Shown here in pieces: positions 37,977-50,363 of a DNA stretch of 64,000 nt. Source of the stretch: Dryas octopetala (Eukaryota > Streptophyta > Magnoliopsida > Rosales > Rosaceae). Under the pieces are notes generated by a model that made no database searches, was not told where the DNA came from, and saw only the letters and a list, made by a program, of their open reading frames with translations. Both the position numbers and the translations under genes were made by a program. The stretch covers positions 17,773,738 through 17,837,737 of the forward strand of contig OY992833.1 of assembly GCA_963921425.1 (NCBI GenBank), given 5' to 3'. Within the stretch, counting starts at the first letter, position 1; every line of letters starts with the position of its first letter.

Positions 37977-38622
37977 AAAAATGAGAGTTTGAATCCCCAA
38001 CCCTCATCCCTCAACAGGGCCCCAACCCCCTCCTACTCTTCTCTCTCTCATCGAAGTCACCGACCCCGCATCCTCCATATTAGAGGTCATCAACTCTCTT
38101 ATTGTCGTTACTGAGTACAAAACTTTAAGATAAACGTAAAATCGTACAAAAACAATAAGAACTAACGAATTACTTTATTTTATAAAAATAAAAAATGGGC
38201 TTAACAACTTTAGGTTGGAAATTGCTGGTTAAGACCACCAAAAAGGTAATTTCTTTACTATTTTAGAGAGGTTGCCTAGCTAACTTGGGGACATGACTAT
38301 ACATAGATTTATTTATTTTTTTTATGAGAAACACATTAACTCTTGAAAACAATAAAATCACCGTTTTTCTAGACAGCTTTCCGTTTGGACCTTCTAAACA
38401 TAGATAGAGAGATCGAACACTATTTTTAGATTAGAGATAGCAGTAAAACAAAGAAGACACGGCCAAGAGATTTTAAAAGGCATGCACAGCCATACTTCAA
38501 AAGGATTTTAAAAGAAATTCCAAACATAGAAGGACTTGGGAGGTCAATTCTTGAGGTCCTTCTATGTGACACGTACAAACCACCCTACAAACATGTACCA
38601 TATTGCAAGAAGTTTTGATTCC

Positions 38623-38808
38623 ATGGGTTTGAGGGGTGTTGTTCTTCTGGGCTTCGGCTTTGCTCTGCTCTCTTGCATGGCCGATGGGGCATCCCGCGGA
38701 CATGTGTTCCGGGTTGGTACGACCCATCGGAGCCTTTTGGAGCTCACCAGTAGAGCAATGTTGGAACTCCATTCCAAGCTGCCGGCTAATGAGACCGAAG
38801 CTGCACTG
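38623..38808 (+). CDS. Orphan first-exon-like ORF, possible signal peptide
   Basis: Reads 62 codons from MGLRGVVLLGFGFALLSCM to ...ANETEAAL and meets a strong donor, CTG|GTGAGT, at 38809. An upstream in-frame ATG at 38593 would add ten residues. The N-terminus (VVLLGFGFALLSCMADGAS) resembles a signal peptide with a small-residue cleavage region; HRSLLELTSRAMLELHSKL may form a helix. GC content is higher than in the flanks. I see no second exon within 3 kb and do not recognise the family. It could be the first exon of a gene whose remainder was lost, or a captured exon. Confidence 0.3.
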
Positions 38809-39299
38809 GTGAGTTTTTGGGCGACATTCATTTAAACAAATTTTGAATTTTGAATTTCAATTCATATATTCATATTTGAATTCACTTTTTGATTTTGTTT
38901 ATTTTGAACTTTTAAGATATATTATTTGAAACTTTAAAGCTAGGTATATTAATCTCTCTCAAAAAAAAAAAAAAAAAAGAAGGTATGTAGAAAAATTTAT
39001 AGATAAATATAGAGATTGCAAAATGCATGTTATATCATTCAGAGTTCTTTATGTACTTGTTTTAATGTATAGCTAATTAAAATTCAAACAACTTGTAATG
39101 CTAAAAATATAAAATTAAGGAAATATATTATTTATATTTGGACAAAATAAATCTTCATCGACTTTCATTTTAAGTTATGAATATATCTTACTTAAATACA
39201 TTGTGTTTACATAAATGATATTTTATGCACATGATTAAAAATAAAATTACACTTTTCACAAAAAATAAAATGATAAAAATATTTTCAAAAAAAAAATCA

Positions 39300-39656
39300 G
39301 GGGGCCACTATTCGGACCTAATTTATTTAGAGGGTTGCTATTTGCACACCTCTGTTTTTCTTTTTGCACACCCCTTCTAAAAAACAAAAAAAAAAAACTC
39401 ATGGGAAAAGACCTTATACCCTTTTTTTTTTTTTTTTCCTTTTGCACACCCCTCCTAAACAAAAAAGAAAAAAGAAAAAAAACAACCAACACTCACACAC
39501 CCTATCCCGACCACGCCGAGCAGCCCACCACCGCCGGCGACCACCCCACCCCCTCCCTGCCCCTCTCTCCTCTCTCCCTTTCTCTATGTCTATCTAGCCT
39601 CTGCAATTTTTGTGTGTGAATGTTATGGCTGTCTGCGGGGCGAGAGGATAAAGGGA

Positions 39657-39696
<40 letters not shown>

Positions 39697-41092
39697 AAAT
39701 CTGAGCAAAGCTCACCCTCATTGGTTGCTATAAAAGGAGTGGCAATTGGGCAATAGGGACTAAAGTTTTAAATTGCCACCCATTTTATAGCAACCAATCA
39801 TTAGTTGGCTTTACTCACATTTTTTGTAGTGGAGGCGACATGAAGACATGAGCCTGAGAGGAGGGGAGGGCTCCCGGGGGGGGGGGGGGAAGAAGAAGAA
39901 GAAAAAAAAAAAAGAGATGGAGATGGGGTCTGTGGGTGAGGTGAAGGAGAAAGAGAAGGAAAGAGGGCCAGTATGGTCTTTTTTCTTGAATTTTTTTTGT
40001 TTTTAACAAAAAAGGTGTGCAAAAAGACAAAAAAAATATGCAAATAGTAGCCATTTTATTTATTTCTAGACCCAACACATTTTTTATATCCAACATTAAA
40101 TTTAAAATTACAAAAATTCATTATCACACCCAATAAGTTTCTCAAAAATACCCCTAATAAAACCCAACATCACAACCAACTTATTTTATTCTCTATATCC
40201 AACAACACACCCAACGGTCCTAACACTATCACCTCCGCCACCTGAACACCATGTGGTAGTTAAACTGAGAAATGAAGCTGATGATCATTGGCCTTCTCAT
40301 CCATTCAGAAATCGGAACCAGAGAAACAAGTAGTACACGCAATTGGAATTTGGTCAACGATCACCTTGCCCCTTAGCAAACACAATCACTTTGCCCCCTA
40401 ACAAACACAAAAGGTCAGCAAAAAGGGCAGTGTAGCCATAAATGAATTCGGCCGATTTGGGATCCTCTCCTTGTCTTGACAATTTTAATTCCCAATCTAG
40501 ACCCTCTATTAGAAATTTAGGATAATCCATAAATTTATAATACACGGTTTAGCGTCAAAAGTCAAAACCCATATATTTACTAAGATAATAAGAGGATTTA
40601 CATTATTTATATTGTCATTCTGATGAGACAATTAGAACATATATGATCTAGAAAATATGTGAAAATCCATGAAAGAGGCCGCCGGCAAAGAATTTCCATT
40701 GATCTCTGAAACCTTCAACACTTTTCTTTAATGTGTAACAAGACACAACCCCAAAAGTCAAACGCCATGACAAGGATTACATACAACTCTCAACTCTCTA
40801 TTATACCAATACGCAGACTTTGCATGCCCAGAAGAGTTTCATACCCAATTAATTAAGGTGGTGGTTATGGTGTTAAGGTGGCAAGGGTGATGATGTTGGG
40901 ACTGTTGAGTGTGTTGTTAGGTACAGAGAATAAAATAAGTTGGTTGTGATGTTGGGTTTTAAAAGAGGTATTTTTGAGAAATTTGTTGGGTGTGATTGTG
41001 TGAATGAATTTTTGTAATTTTAAATTTAATGTTGGATATAAAAAATGTGTGGGGTCTAAAATTAAATAAATTTGGTCCGAATAGCGGCATCT
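39300..41092. mobile_element. Long-TIR element (about 210-bp arms)
   Basis: The right arm (about 40860-41085), read in reverse complement, matches CACTATTCGGACC at 39306 and then, after an insertion, 40063-40260: TAGACCCmACACATTTTTTA, TCCAACATTAAATTTAAAAT, ACCCAACATCACAACCAACT. The flanks AAAAAATCA and AAAAAATTA (39291-39299, 41093-41101) fit a 9-bp duplication with one mismatch. The interior 40261-40860 has no recognisable gene. The left arm is interrupted by the element at 39330-40053. Confidence 0.7.
39330..40053. mobile_element. 724-bp element nested in the left arm
   Basis: Ends GGTTGCTATTTGCACACC and, in complement of the right end, GGCTACTATTTGCATA followed by TTTTTGCACACC. The flanks ATTTATTTA and TTTTATTTA fit a 9-bp duplication with one mismatch. 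Cargo: CT-rich minus-strand leader (complement of 39659-39691), GC-rich stretches, a 16-bp-scale palindrome ATTGGTTGCTATAAAA/TTTTATAGCAACCAAT (39720-39810), a CACTACAAAAAA motif in complement ending at 39832, and a G-run near 39876-39890. Confidence 0.65.
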
Positions 41093-41101
41093 AAAAAATT
41101 A

Positions 41102-42395
41102 TACCACCGATTTATGTATTTTAACTTACCCGCATGTTGGGCTTCAATGCTAATAAAATATTGTAAATGAAAACTATAGAAAAAATAAACTTATATGGTC
41201 CACTTTTACTAATTACCTTATTAACAAAAGTAAGGTTTTTTGGAAAAATAAGGTTTTTGGACAGACTTCGAGTTAGGATTTTTATAAATATCTTAGATCC
41301 TATTACCAAAAAAAAAAAAAGAATAAATAAATATCTTAGATCCAATGCATGTCCATAGTACTTCATATCCAAACAGGCTTAGATTTTACTAGGTTCGGGC
41401 CCAGGACTGAATTGAACTCTTCGAACATCCAACAAAACAAAATTAGATGTTACACATGTGAAAGAAATATAAGAAACAAAAAGGTGAAAGCAATACAACA
41501 ACAACTTGACATTAATTGCAGACTTGCAGCAAGAAAGCTAGTTGTTACTTGGCAACTTGGAATTTTCCAGAAACACTATAGTTCATTTCCTTTACTTTTC
41601 TTTTCTTTCTTTTCTTTTGGCTGCTAGCTGAATAATTCAGTTGGAGAGAGGGTAGAAGTACTCACTCACACAACATTTATTTATGACTTAGTTACGTGAC
41701 TACTTATTGTATATGAGAGATGGTATATACACTCGTATCATACAAATTTTTCTTAGCCAATAAAAGAGTATTCACGAAGAAAAAGTTTTGTATACGAGTG
41801 TTGTATAAAACCCCCAATCTCACATCCAACCTTCTTCATGCTAATAATGTGATTAGTATTGTGACTTGTGAGAGAGAAGTATACGATGGTTATACGTAGA
41901 AATTTTTGTTCACTTGAAATGCATCCCATAACTAATTTGCTGATATGCTTGTTCTAAGAATGCATTACTCTCTTTGATTTTATCGATGGATTCTGGGCTA
42001 GGTACCTAAGTTAGTAACTAGCATAGGGGGGTAATCCTAACGCAAAGAGTATTAAACCTTAATAAAAGCATAAGTCCCCCCGTCGGTACGTTCTTTCATG
42101 TGCTTAGGTACCTTAATAAATAGGGTTCAGTCTCTTATTAATTCAAAGAAATTAAATTAAAAAAAAAAAGGAAATGAAAATTAAAATGTGAATGATTTGG
42201 TAAGAGAGTGTGAAGAGAACAACACTACAAAAAACATATCACGAGCCATTACAAGACAAAGCCAACCTCTTTTCTTTTTCTTCCCCATACGAACATTACT
42301 TCTCTTCTTCCTCCTCCACCTAGCAGTAGCGCCGTTTAGCCTATTACACCTTCTGCTCATTCATTCAACACCTCTCACTTTCTCTGCCACTCTCG
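41102..42395. other. Upstream region of the phospholipase gene
   Basis: No gene recognised. A short dyad around GCTAGGTACCTAAGTTAG lies near 41998 and a related GCTTAGGTACC near 42101. A CACTACAAAAAAC motif at about 42224 resembles a CACTA terminus but has no subterminal array beside it. Confidence 0.45.
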
Positions 42396-42401
42396 ATCTT
42401 C

Positions 42402-42408
42402 TATAAAA
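42402..42408 (+). promoter_or_regulatory. TATA box of the phospholipase A2 gene
   Basis: TATAAAA 81 bp upstream of the ATG, implying a 5' UTR of about 50 nt. CT- and C-rich sequence precedes it. Confidence 0.6.
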
Positions 42409-42482
42409 ATCAGAGCCTTGTTCTGCAAAACCAAGCAAACCCCAACTCAAATTTCAGTGCTTTTATTTCCAAAACCAAAACC

Positions 42483-44203
42483 ATGGTTCTTAAGCAGTCA
42501 TTGAAGTTTGGTCTTGCCCTTTTTGCCCTCTACTTTAATTCAATTCATGTGCATGCCCTTAACATTGGTGTTCAAGACACAGATACGTCTATTGTTCTGG
42601 TTTGCTCCTCTGCATTTCTTCTTCTTCTTCTTCTTCACCATCTCACTTTATTTTTGCTTCCCATTAATTGGTTTCAAAGTGATAACATTCTCTTCCCATG
42701 GCTGCTCAAAATTTGCAGAGTAAAGAATGCAGTAGAAGATGTGAGTCAGAGTTCTGTACAGGTACTGATCTCATCATTCACACTTGGTATTTTTTTTTTT
42801 TTTTTTTTTGCTTTGGAGATCGAATTAGTGAATGGGGTTGACCAAACAATTATAATTTATTTATTTATTTCTCTTTTTTTTTGGTCCAAATGTCACAATT
42901 ATATGAAATGCCCTTTTGATGACTTTGATTTGTTTTTGGGGTTTCAGTGCCTCCATTATTGAGATATGGGAAGTATTGTGGGCTCTTATACAGTGGATGC
43001 CCAGGGGAGAAACCCTGCGATGGCCTTGATTCTTGTTGTATGAAACATGATGCCTGCGTGCAATCTAAGAACAGTAAGTTCATTCATTTCTTAATCCATA
43101 ATTACAGTCATTTTAGTACAATTTAGTAGTACTCTGCTTTGGATTGTTCTGCATTTTGGATAATGAACTGCTCTGCTCTGTATACTGTTCCATTTGATTT
43201 TAGTTTAGGAAGGATTTCAATTTTTGCATCACAAAACAGAAACAAAAACAAAAACAAAAAGGCAAAATAGAAAAACGGTTGGTGGGGATAAAGGAGATTT
43301 CACCATAACTGGTGCAATGAATTGATATATATGGCATTACTTAAGGCTATGAAATGCACAAACAGAAATTGAATTGAATATTCATGCTTATTTCTTAAGT
43401 AACATCATCAACACTTTTGAAGGAAAAGGATAAAACTAATTTGTACCCATTAGAAAAAAGCAAAAAGAGCTGCACATTTGTAATTTTTTTTGGCTAGGGT
43501 GGATAATTTTGACTCTTCCAACTGAAGAAATCTTCTTTAGTAACAGTAGAGTACAGAAACCAGTAGCACCTATGTCTTTTATGCACCACAAATGGCCTCA
43601 TTCTGCTTCTTCACAAAGATATAATATGGATGAAATTGTTCTCTTACCAAACAATCTAACATGTTATGTTGTTAACAACATAACATATAACATACGACAC
43701 ATAATTTAAGAGAACATGAACTAGATATATTATATTCATATGCAGTGTCGGTGGTGTGGTACAGATATGAGACTAGAATGCAGCCAAAAGTTCCTACTGA
43801 AATAAGACTAATCATTAAGATGGAGAAATTATTTAATAATGTGTTTGATTAAAACAAATCCAAATTTTATTCTGTGGTGTTTGTGTGCATGATGTCTATG
43901 CAAAAAGTAAACCTTGTCTTTTCTTTTTCTAAATCTTTTTTGGTTGGTTTGTGTGTGAGAGATATTCGAATATGCAATTAGAATTCTAAAACAAAGTAAA
44001 TGGTGGCATGTGGAATATGGTGTACAGATGACTATCTAAGCTCAGAGTGCAGCAAACAGTTCCTAGATTGCATGGCTAACTTCAAACAAACAAACGGGAG
44101 AACTTTCAGTGGAAGCAAATGCAAAGTTGAGGAAGTTGTTGAAGTCATCACCATTGTCATGGAGGCAGCATTATTTGCAGGAAGATACCTCCATAAGCCT
44201 TAG
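42483..44203 (+). CDS. PLA2-ALPHA: Secretory phospholipase A2, plant alpha-like, 4 exons
   Basis: A Ca2+-dependent enzyme that hydrolyses the sn-2 acyl bond of phospholipids in the secretory system or apoplast. Exons: 42483-42599, 42719-42761, 42948-43073, 44028-44203. The joined frame is 153 residues, usual for the family. A signal peptide ends near Ala25 (HVHA|LNIG). The mature part starts with the LNIGVQ form seen in plant alpha-type enzymes, then SKECSRRCESEFC, the calcium loop YGKYCGLLYSGCPGEKPCD (60-78), and the catalytic LDSCCMKHDAC with His87-Asp88. Twelve cysteines follow the plant sPLA2 pattern. The start context ACCATGG is strong. The unspliced frame from the same ATG runs into intron 1 and would end at 42962; it is not the product. 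The C-terminus GRYLHKP has no ER-retention signal. Confidence 0.93.
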
Positions 44204-44809
44204 CAGAGAGCTAGTAGCTAGCTGGCCTCATGTCATTTCTAATTATTTCTCTACTTCGATCTTTTTTTTCTTTGTTTCTTTATTCTTGCATAGGTGGAAA
44301 GAACATTCAGACCAAAAACAAAAACAAAAACAAAAATGGGAATGAACATGCACCTGTTCATGCATTGATTAAATCCAGATGTTCATTCCATAATTGTCTC
44401 GCCAGAAGCAACAAAGCTTTCATTTCTTCTTTCTTTGCCTCTCGGAGAAAAGAAATAAGAAAGAAGTGAAAGACTGGTCCAGTTGGATGATAGGATTTAA
44501 AATAAGGGTATTTGGATTTGAGTTTTTCGTGTAAATTGCGTTTTGGACTTTCGAAAACAGGGGATTTGAAATTACATTTTATAGCTTAAACATGGTTTTT
44601 TTTTATTTTTTTATTTTATTTTATTTTTTTTTATAAACATAAGAAATTAATATATTTGAAGTCCAATATATTAAACAATTTCCACTGAAAGCTCAAATCC
44701 AAATACCTCATTTTAAATACTTCCATTCAAATGGACCCTAAACTTGTAGATGTCCAAGTTGAGATAGTATAATGTAACCCCTAAAAGACACCTGCTTGCA
44801 ATAAATATA

Positions 44810-44841
<32 letters not shown>

Positions 44842-45249
44842 TAGCATATATCTAAATTAAAGGCACAAGTTCTTTTGGAGTAGAATTATAATTAGGAATC
44901 GATAGAAATTCATTGGCTTGCATCCAACATTCATGCAAGACATGAAGCACAATCATAATAACCACAGTCAGCAACTCAAGTTGGTCAGCTTTACAAATGA
45001 CTATCTGAAGAACCTAAAGCAAAATTAATCTAAAGCAATGTTGAATGGCAAGCAGCCAGTTAATGCCCAACTGAGATTTTGATGCACCCTCAATTGGACA
45101 ATGATTATGGAAACCACAAAATAGCTGATCGGCTAATTGTTTTCTAACCCATAAGTTGAAGGAAGCAATGAAAAGAAAATACCATTAGAATGAAGTTAAA
45201 AACACATGTAGAGAGAATTTGCTAATACCAAACAATCTCAATTTTACAA
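44204..45249. other. 3' flank of phospholipase gene, no gene seen
   Basis: 3' UTR followed by AT-rich DNA with a TATATA run near 44813-44830. No element boundaries were identified. Confidence 0.5.
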
Positions 45250-45256
45250 CCAAAAG

Positions 45257-45830
45257 CTAAGAACAGGACAACGGCATGGGATAGTAAGTAGCATCACACA
45301 CAAGGCAAAGTCTGCATAAAGTGATGAGTAGTACAAATTTCTCAGTCTCATCACTGCCTATGTGAGTTATGTCACAAAGTGTCTTAAAGGTCTTATCCCT
45401 AAAATTATAAGAGATATTCTTACAAGGAATAAACAGCAACAGAGATGAATCCTCTTCATTATCCTCTCGAGAAACAAAGATAGTTCAAATCCATCTTCAG
45501 CACATCAAATTGAGTATGACAAGGACTAGAAGGAAGAACAGGATACAAATGGCCACGAGACTCCCCAACATATCTACACATCAGAATGTGGTAGTGTGAC
45601 GAGTACTTTCTCTGCTGCTAATCCAATGAATTGCGCCATTGCAGTATACCAATTTGGTCCAGATTGGTATAGCGTTCACAGAATTTGGGGTTGGAGATGA
45701 GAGAGTAACATGTCTTGGAGACGCATTTGAAGCGGAGCAGAGATCGAACTGGCAAGCACAGTAGGGTTTGTGTAATGAGGACTTCCTTGTTGGCTACGGT
45801 TTCTGCTGATTGGGGACACAGACTCTGCAT
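45257..45830 (-). pseudogene. Truncated F-box pseudogene (At5g07610-like)
   Basis: Starts MQSLCPQSAETVANKEVLITQ and keeps a recognisable F-box (LLCLPVRSLLRFKCVSK...SLISNPKFC). After residue 58 about 480 bp of the usual coding sequence are missing, and the frame rejoins out of register at the codons for VYCNGAIHWI, hitting a stop at 45618. The C-terminal part is still visible (FIPCKNISYNFRDKTFKTLCD, 45257-45439) in another frame, after a further deletion. It belongs to the same minus-strand cluster as the intact genes at 53900 and 60459. No functional product is expected. Confidence 0.85.
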
Positions 45831-45833
45831 GTT

Positions 45834-46925
45834 GCCTAGGACTTCTGCTGATGTGGGACACTAATTCTACGATTTCTATATGTCATTTAAATTCCACTCA
45901 AACCAATTTCCTCCGCTTTATTTTGACTGGGCCTTACATTTGTCTTGGGCCAAACAATTGTTATGCTAAATTTTGGTGCTAAATTTAGCAATTGCTAAAA
46001 TTGCTTTTAGCAACCCTCCTCCTCCATTGTAGCTAATTTTCACTAAAAATTGTTTTCTTTGCAATAACATTTAGCATTTAGCACTACCAATGTGCATGCT
46101 CTTACTAATAAACCTAAATTATAATATATGTACGATTATTAATATCTAAACTCTAAATCCTTAAAAATTGTACGCATGTTATAACGTCAATAATTTTTTT
46201 ACCTCTTAAGGTAGAACTTTAAGAATCTCCAAAGAAATTAAATGGAGTAAGTCCTTAGCCTTACAACTGTGAAGTTTGTCAGAACATTCTTCTCCAGTTC
46301 CCTCTTTTATCCTTCTATTCTCCCTTTTTATCTTCCTTGCTATGTTCTCTTTTTCTTCTCTCCTCTTTATCTTTTTTTGGTTACTTTGTAGGTATGTAAT
46401 TGAATTCTCAACCTAGCATAATCCTTAACCATTACCCCATCTACCTTGACCACTTTGACTAATTGCAATGGCTTCTTTTTCTTTTCTGTTCTCTCTTCAC
46501 TCCTCCCTCTGATTTTTCTTTCTTTTCTCCTTCACTCTTCTTCTTTCTTCTCTTTCCCTATTTTCTTTCTGTCATTTCTTCATTCCTCTAACACTACTGG
46601 CCTTAAATAAATCTTAAGGTCATCATCAGATTCCATAGAGGGAGGGTGATTCATCACCGTAAGTGGATCTCCTCCACACATCTGTGCAAGTTCAATTAAA
46701 GATGGGTAAAATATCTTAGCTCTAAGAGCATGTGTCAAACATTATGATCCTGATCTCTCTTTTTATTTTTATTTTTTGTTTATTTATGTGGGCTATTATC
46801 AGTTCAAGACCTTTCGGTTTAAACAAATGGGCCTCAGGACATTAGTTTACTTGCATAGATTGGTTAAAGATAGTCTAAATAAAATTGTAACTTAGCCCAA
46901 TCATAAAATCATTCTCACTTATTTA
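45834..46925. other. Intergenic with MITE-end-like motifs
   Basis: TTAGCAATTGCTAA-type dyads (45965-46090) finish at CCAATGTGCATGCTCTTA, which resembles the right end of the Harbinger-like family, and TAAGAGCATGTG near 46722 resembles its left end. They face the wrong way to bound one element. A CT/T-rich strand runs through 46290-46590. No gene. Confidence 0.4.
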
Positions 46926-46934
46926 TTTATTTTA

Positions 46935-47658
46935 GAGCAAACTATATTTTATTATCTCAACTTTACATGTTGTTTCAAGTTAGTACCCCAACTTTGAAAA
47001 TTTATAAAAAAGTACCTCAAATTTCATTTTGTGTCAAAATAATACCTCCGTTGGTTTTTCTATTAGTAAAACCATTCTCTGCTTATGTGGCAAGAGTATT
47101 TTTGTTTTTTTCTCACATATAAAAAAAATAATATTTTAAGAAACTTTGAATAAAAAAAATTCTTCAAAAAAAAAAAAATCTACAGTAGGGGGAGTGGGTC
47201 GAGGAGGGGCGGGGAGGGGTTGGATTTGGGAGGAGAAGGGTGGGGGTGGGGAGGGGAAGGGATGGGTTTGGGTGGGTCAAGCTTGGGTGAGGTGGAGGGG
47301 GTGGGTTGGGGGGAGAGATCGAGGCGATGGGGGCTGGTGTTGGGTGGGGAAAAAGATAGTTGCAGAAGAAGAAGTGGGGTTTGTGGGTGCGGGGAAAAGA
47401 TGAAATATTAAAAGTTTTAATATTTTTAATTATTTTTTATTGAAAGTTTTTAAAAATATTAATTTGTTTTTTACATGTGGAAAAAAGATGAAAATATCAC
47501 TGTTACGTCATCAAATAATGTTTTCACTAATAGAAAACCTAACAGAGGTATTATTTTGACGCAAAATGAAACGTGAAGTACTCTTTTGCAAGTTTTCAAA
47601 GTTGAGGTACTAACGTGAAATAACATATAAAGTTGAGGTACTAAAATGTAATTTGCTC
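46935..47658. mobile_element. 724-bp foldback element with G-rich cargo
   Basis: TTTATTTTA is duplicated exactly (46926-46934, 47659-47667). The arms start GAGCAAACTATATTTTA and end TAAAATGTAATTTGCTC and match for about 190 bp each, including GAGGTACT/AGTACCTC and the AATACCTC blocks. Between them at 47185-47400 is a very G-rich stretch (GGGTGGGG repeats) open for 63-85 codons on the plus strand, with a Gly/Trp-rich product that looks compositional. Mutator-like by its duplication. Confidence 0.8.
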
Positions 47659-48119
47659 TTTATTTTATTATTGTTTATGTAATTATATATATTCATATAA
47701 ATTTTTTTCAGGATATTATAAGTTTGTAAAAAAAAAATAAAAATTGGCTGGTCTCCGGAGGTCAGTCGGAGGTCGGTAAGTGATTGGCCCGAAGGTGGTG
47801 AAGGATAAAGGATGGACCTATAACTAAAATTGTAATCTCTTAACACATTGGGTCTAAAGTTTACCTATTCTAAGCGGCCTAAAAAAAAATTTACCTATTC
47901 TAAATTAAAGTTAGATTTACTTAATCTTGCTAAAAATAAAAGTTAGATTTATTTAGTACCCAAACTAAAATAAACAAACAGATAACTAAACTCACCTAAA
48001 AGGTTGCAATGTTAAATAGGTTCAGTTTGTGACAAATAAATTCACATTTTAATTTCTTTCGTGTTTTTGGCGCCAAGCGCTCAGTACCCTGCCGAACACT
48101 CGATAAGCCTTTTTTTAAC

Positions 48120-49160
48120 CGGTTAAATTGGCACTGTCCGAAAGTTAAGTCACAAAGTTTACTAATGGTGACACCCTTAATATTATCAGAGATGACCTTA
48201 CCAGGAATATGCAGCACCAGAAATGAATCTTCTTCATCATCTTCCTCTCGAGCAAGAAAGAGAACAACAAATGCATAATAGCAATGGTCACAAGAGGCGG
48301 TGCTTATGCGATCAAGATGAATATGGTACTTGACAAACCAACCAGATTGAGTAGTCTAATCCCATCTCTATCACATCACGTTGGGTAAGACAAGGACAAT
48401 AAAGTTCAATGAGATGCAAATGGCCGCGAGACTCCCCAAAGTATTTGTACTCCCTCTTGTGGAAAACACTACAACCCGGCGGTCTAGACACCAACAATAT
48501 CCATGACCCTCTTCGTTATATATGTCATAATGTAACAGCTAACTTGTACCGCTAATCCAATGAATTGCGCCATTGTAGTACACCCCATGTCTGAAGTCGA
48601 TATGAAATGGCCTAAGGAAAGTCAATAAACTGATCTTGCAATGCACCGGAAGCAAAGAACCTTGTAATGAAGCGATTTGGAAGGGTCAAAAGCCAGAGCA
48701 ACACCCAAATTAATGCTTGTGGATGTGTTGGCATATGGGGAGCTAAGTTCCTAGAACTACTTGGTTGTGGGATTGATAGCATAATATCCTCGAGTTGTGT
48801 TTGCTAAGCTGGAGGATCAACACAAGAGCAAGCCATTGCAGGACTGCAGGGTCTTGGATGAAATTGAAGGGTTGGTAGGGTGACGCGGATGGGTTTTCAT
48901 TGTTGCGGAGAGAGATGAAGTTGTGCGACAAAAGAAGGCGGGAGACATTGGAGTGTGGGTGTTGGAGGGTGTGGCGGTCACGGAATTTGGGGTTGGAGAT
49001 GAGAGAGAGCCAATGCTTGGAGAGCGGAGACGCATTTGAAGCGAACCAGAGATTGAGCCGGCACACATAGAAGGATGTGTATAGCAAGGTCTTCATTGGT
49101 GGCTACAATCTCTACTGCTGCTCCTGAGGAAATGTTGGGTAAATTGGGACAGAGACTCTG
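48120..49160 (-). pseudogene. F-box pseudogene (At5g07610-like), lost start and frameshifts
   Basis: Where the paralogues have ATGCAGAGTCTCTG this copy has CTGCAGAGTCTCTG (49160), so the start is gone. A 7-bp insertion (GCTCTCC) after CVS of the F-box shifts the frame. SKHWLSLISNPKFRDRHTL and NNENPSA...NFIQDPA continue in the new frame (to about 48820), then further shifts scatter the remaining homology. The last alignable piece encodes HIPGKVISDN and CDLT (about 48200-48130). Confidence 0.85.
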
Positions 49161-50354
49161 CAGTTTTGCAAGGGTTTTGCATCAACCTCAATAATGAGCC
49201 CATGTTGTATGCACCACAAGAGCCATGGATGCAACCAACTTAAATTTTATTTTGTAGGTCACTTTTCTTTTCTTTTTTATTAAACCATATTGGTAAAAAT
49301 TCTCCTTCTCTCTTCTTTTTTCTCTATACTTATCGCCTGAGATAATTTCTCTTGTTTGCACTGTGCTTTCTCTGTTCCCTTTTCAACTTTTCCTAAAACT
49401 TGGCTAGGCTCTCAAGTCTGTTCCTCCATCTACGAGATTTAATTTGGGTAATATTAAATTCCTCTAAGAGTTTGTTTTCAAATCATGCTTCTTCAAAATC
49501 AAAGATTTGGGTCACCCCCTCTTCAATCATTGTTTATGGGTTTGCTTAAATAACATAACAAGCAAATTTTATAGATGGAAGAGAAGAAAATTTGATTGAT
49601 GGAAGAGAAGAAGAAAAAGGGTAAGGGAGGCAAAAACTTCGGCATCCTAATGTAAGGCATGGAGAACAAGTTCCTCTAGGCATCCTAATGAAAGCTTGAA
49701 GAAGAACAAGCTCCTCTTTAATATCATTGTTCTTGTTGGGTTTGATCCAAAATTCCTTCTTGCAATTTCTTTATTCGTAGAAATAGATGTAAGATAACAA
49801 GAATGGCTCAAAAAGACCAAACCCAAAGTGTAGAAATACTAGCCCAAAATATCAATGTTAGGAAGAGATGGAGCATTTTGTTCCATTGGCAAATAATGGT
49901 CCCTAAGAGATTTTTAGGGACATGACAAATAATGTTGGGTTTTCAATTAATTGAGAAAAAGAGGGGTTGAGTATAGAGGAATGAAGGGAGAGGAGAGCGT
50001 TTTGAGGAGAAAAATTTGAGCAATGCTAGAAATTCCAAATTCAAATCACGAATGATATGTTAGTATTTCATTGATTCATACATGACTTACCCTAAGTATT
50101 ATTTATTTCACAACAAGTAAAACACTGACGTGTGTAATGACACATCATTTGGGATTCAAATTTGAAATATAATTTTAAAATCCCTAACATTATTGGAAAA
50201 ATTTACATTATCGAGGGAGAGAGTGAGAGAAAAGAAATATTTCCTTTTATTTTTTTAAAGTCGAAGATAAATCATATCAGCATCATCTTAACCATTAAAA
50301 ATTGAATTTAAGGGCTCAAAATTGTATCATAAGACATGACCCATATTAGACAAA
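49161..50354. other. Intergenic, no gene seen
   Basis: No family match. GGAAGAGAAGAA and GGCATCCTAATG repeat in 49570-49700. No inverted-repeat boundaries were found. Confidence 0.45.
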
Positions 50355-50363
50355 TATGTGTAA

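Noticed and set aside
33403..39832. A single 6.4-kb CACTA element from 33403 to 39832
   Set aside because: The sequences beyond the shared CACTACAAAAAA differ completely, the flanking 3-bp sites (TTG and GAG) do not match, and several bounded elements lie between.
42224..42236. CACTA element in the phospholipase promoter
   Set aside because: Only the bare CACTACAAAAAAC word is present, with no subterminal repeats and no partner end.
42483..42962. 159-codon continuous frame from the phospholipase start codon
   Set aside because: It reads through introns 1 and 2; splicing at 42599/42719 restores the conserved 12-cysteine protein.
47146..47411. Gly/Trp-rich frames of 63-85 codons
   Set aside because: Composition-driven by GGGTGGGG repeats inside a foldback element.
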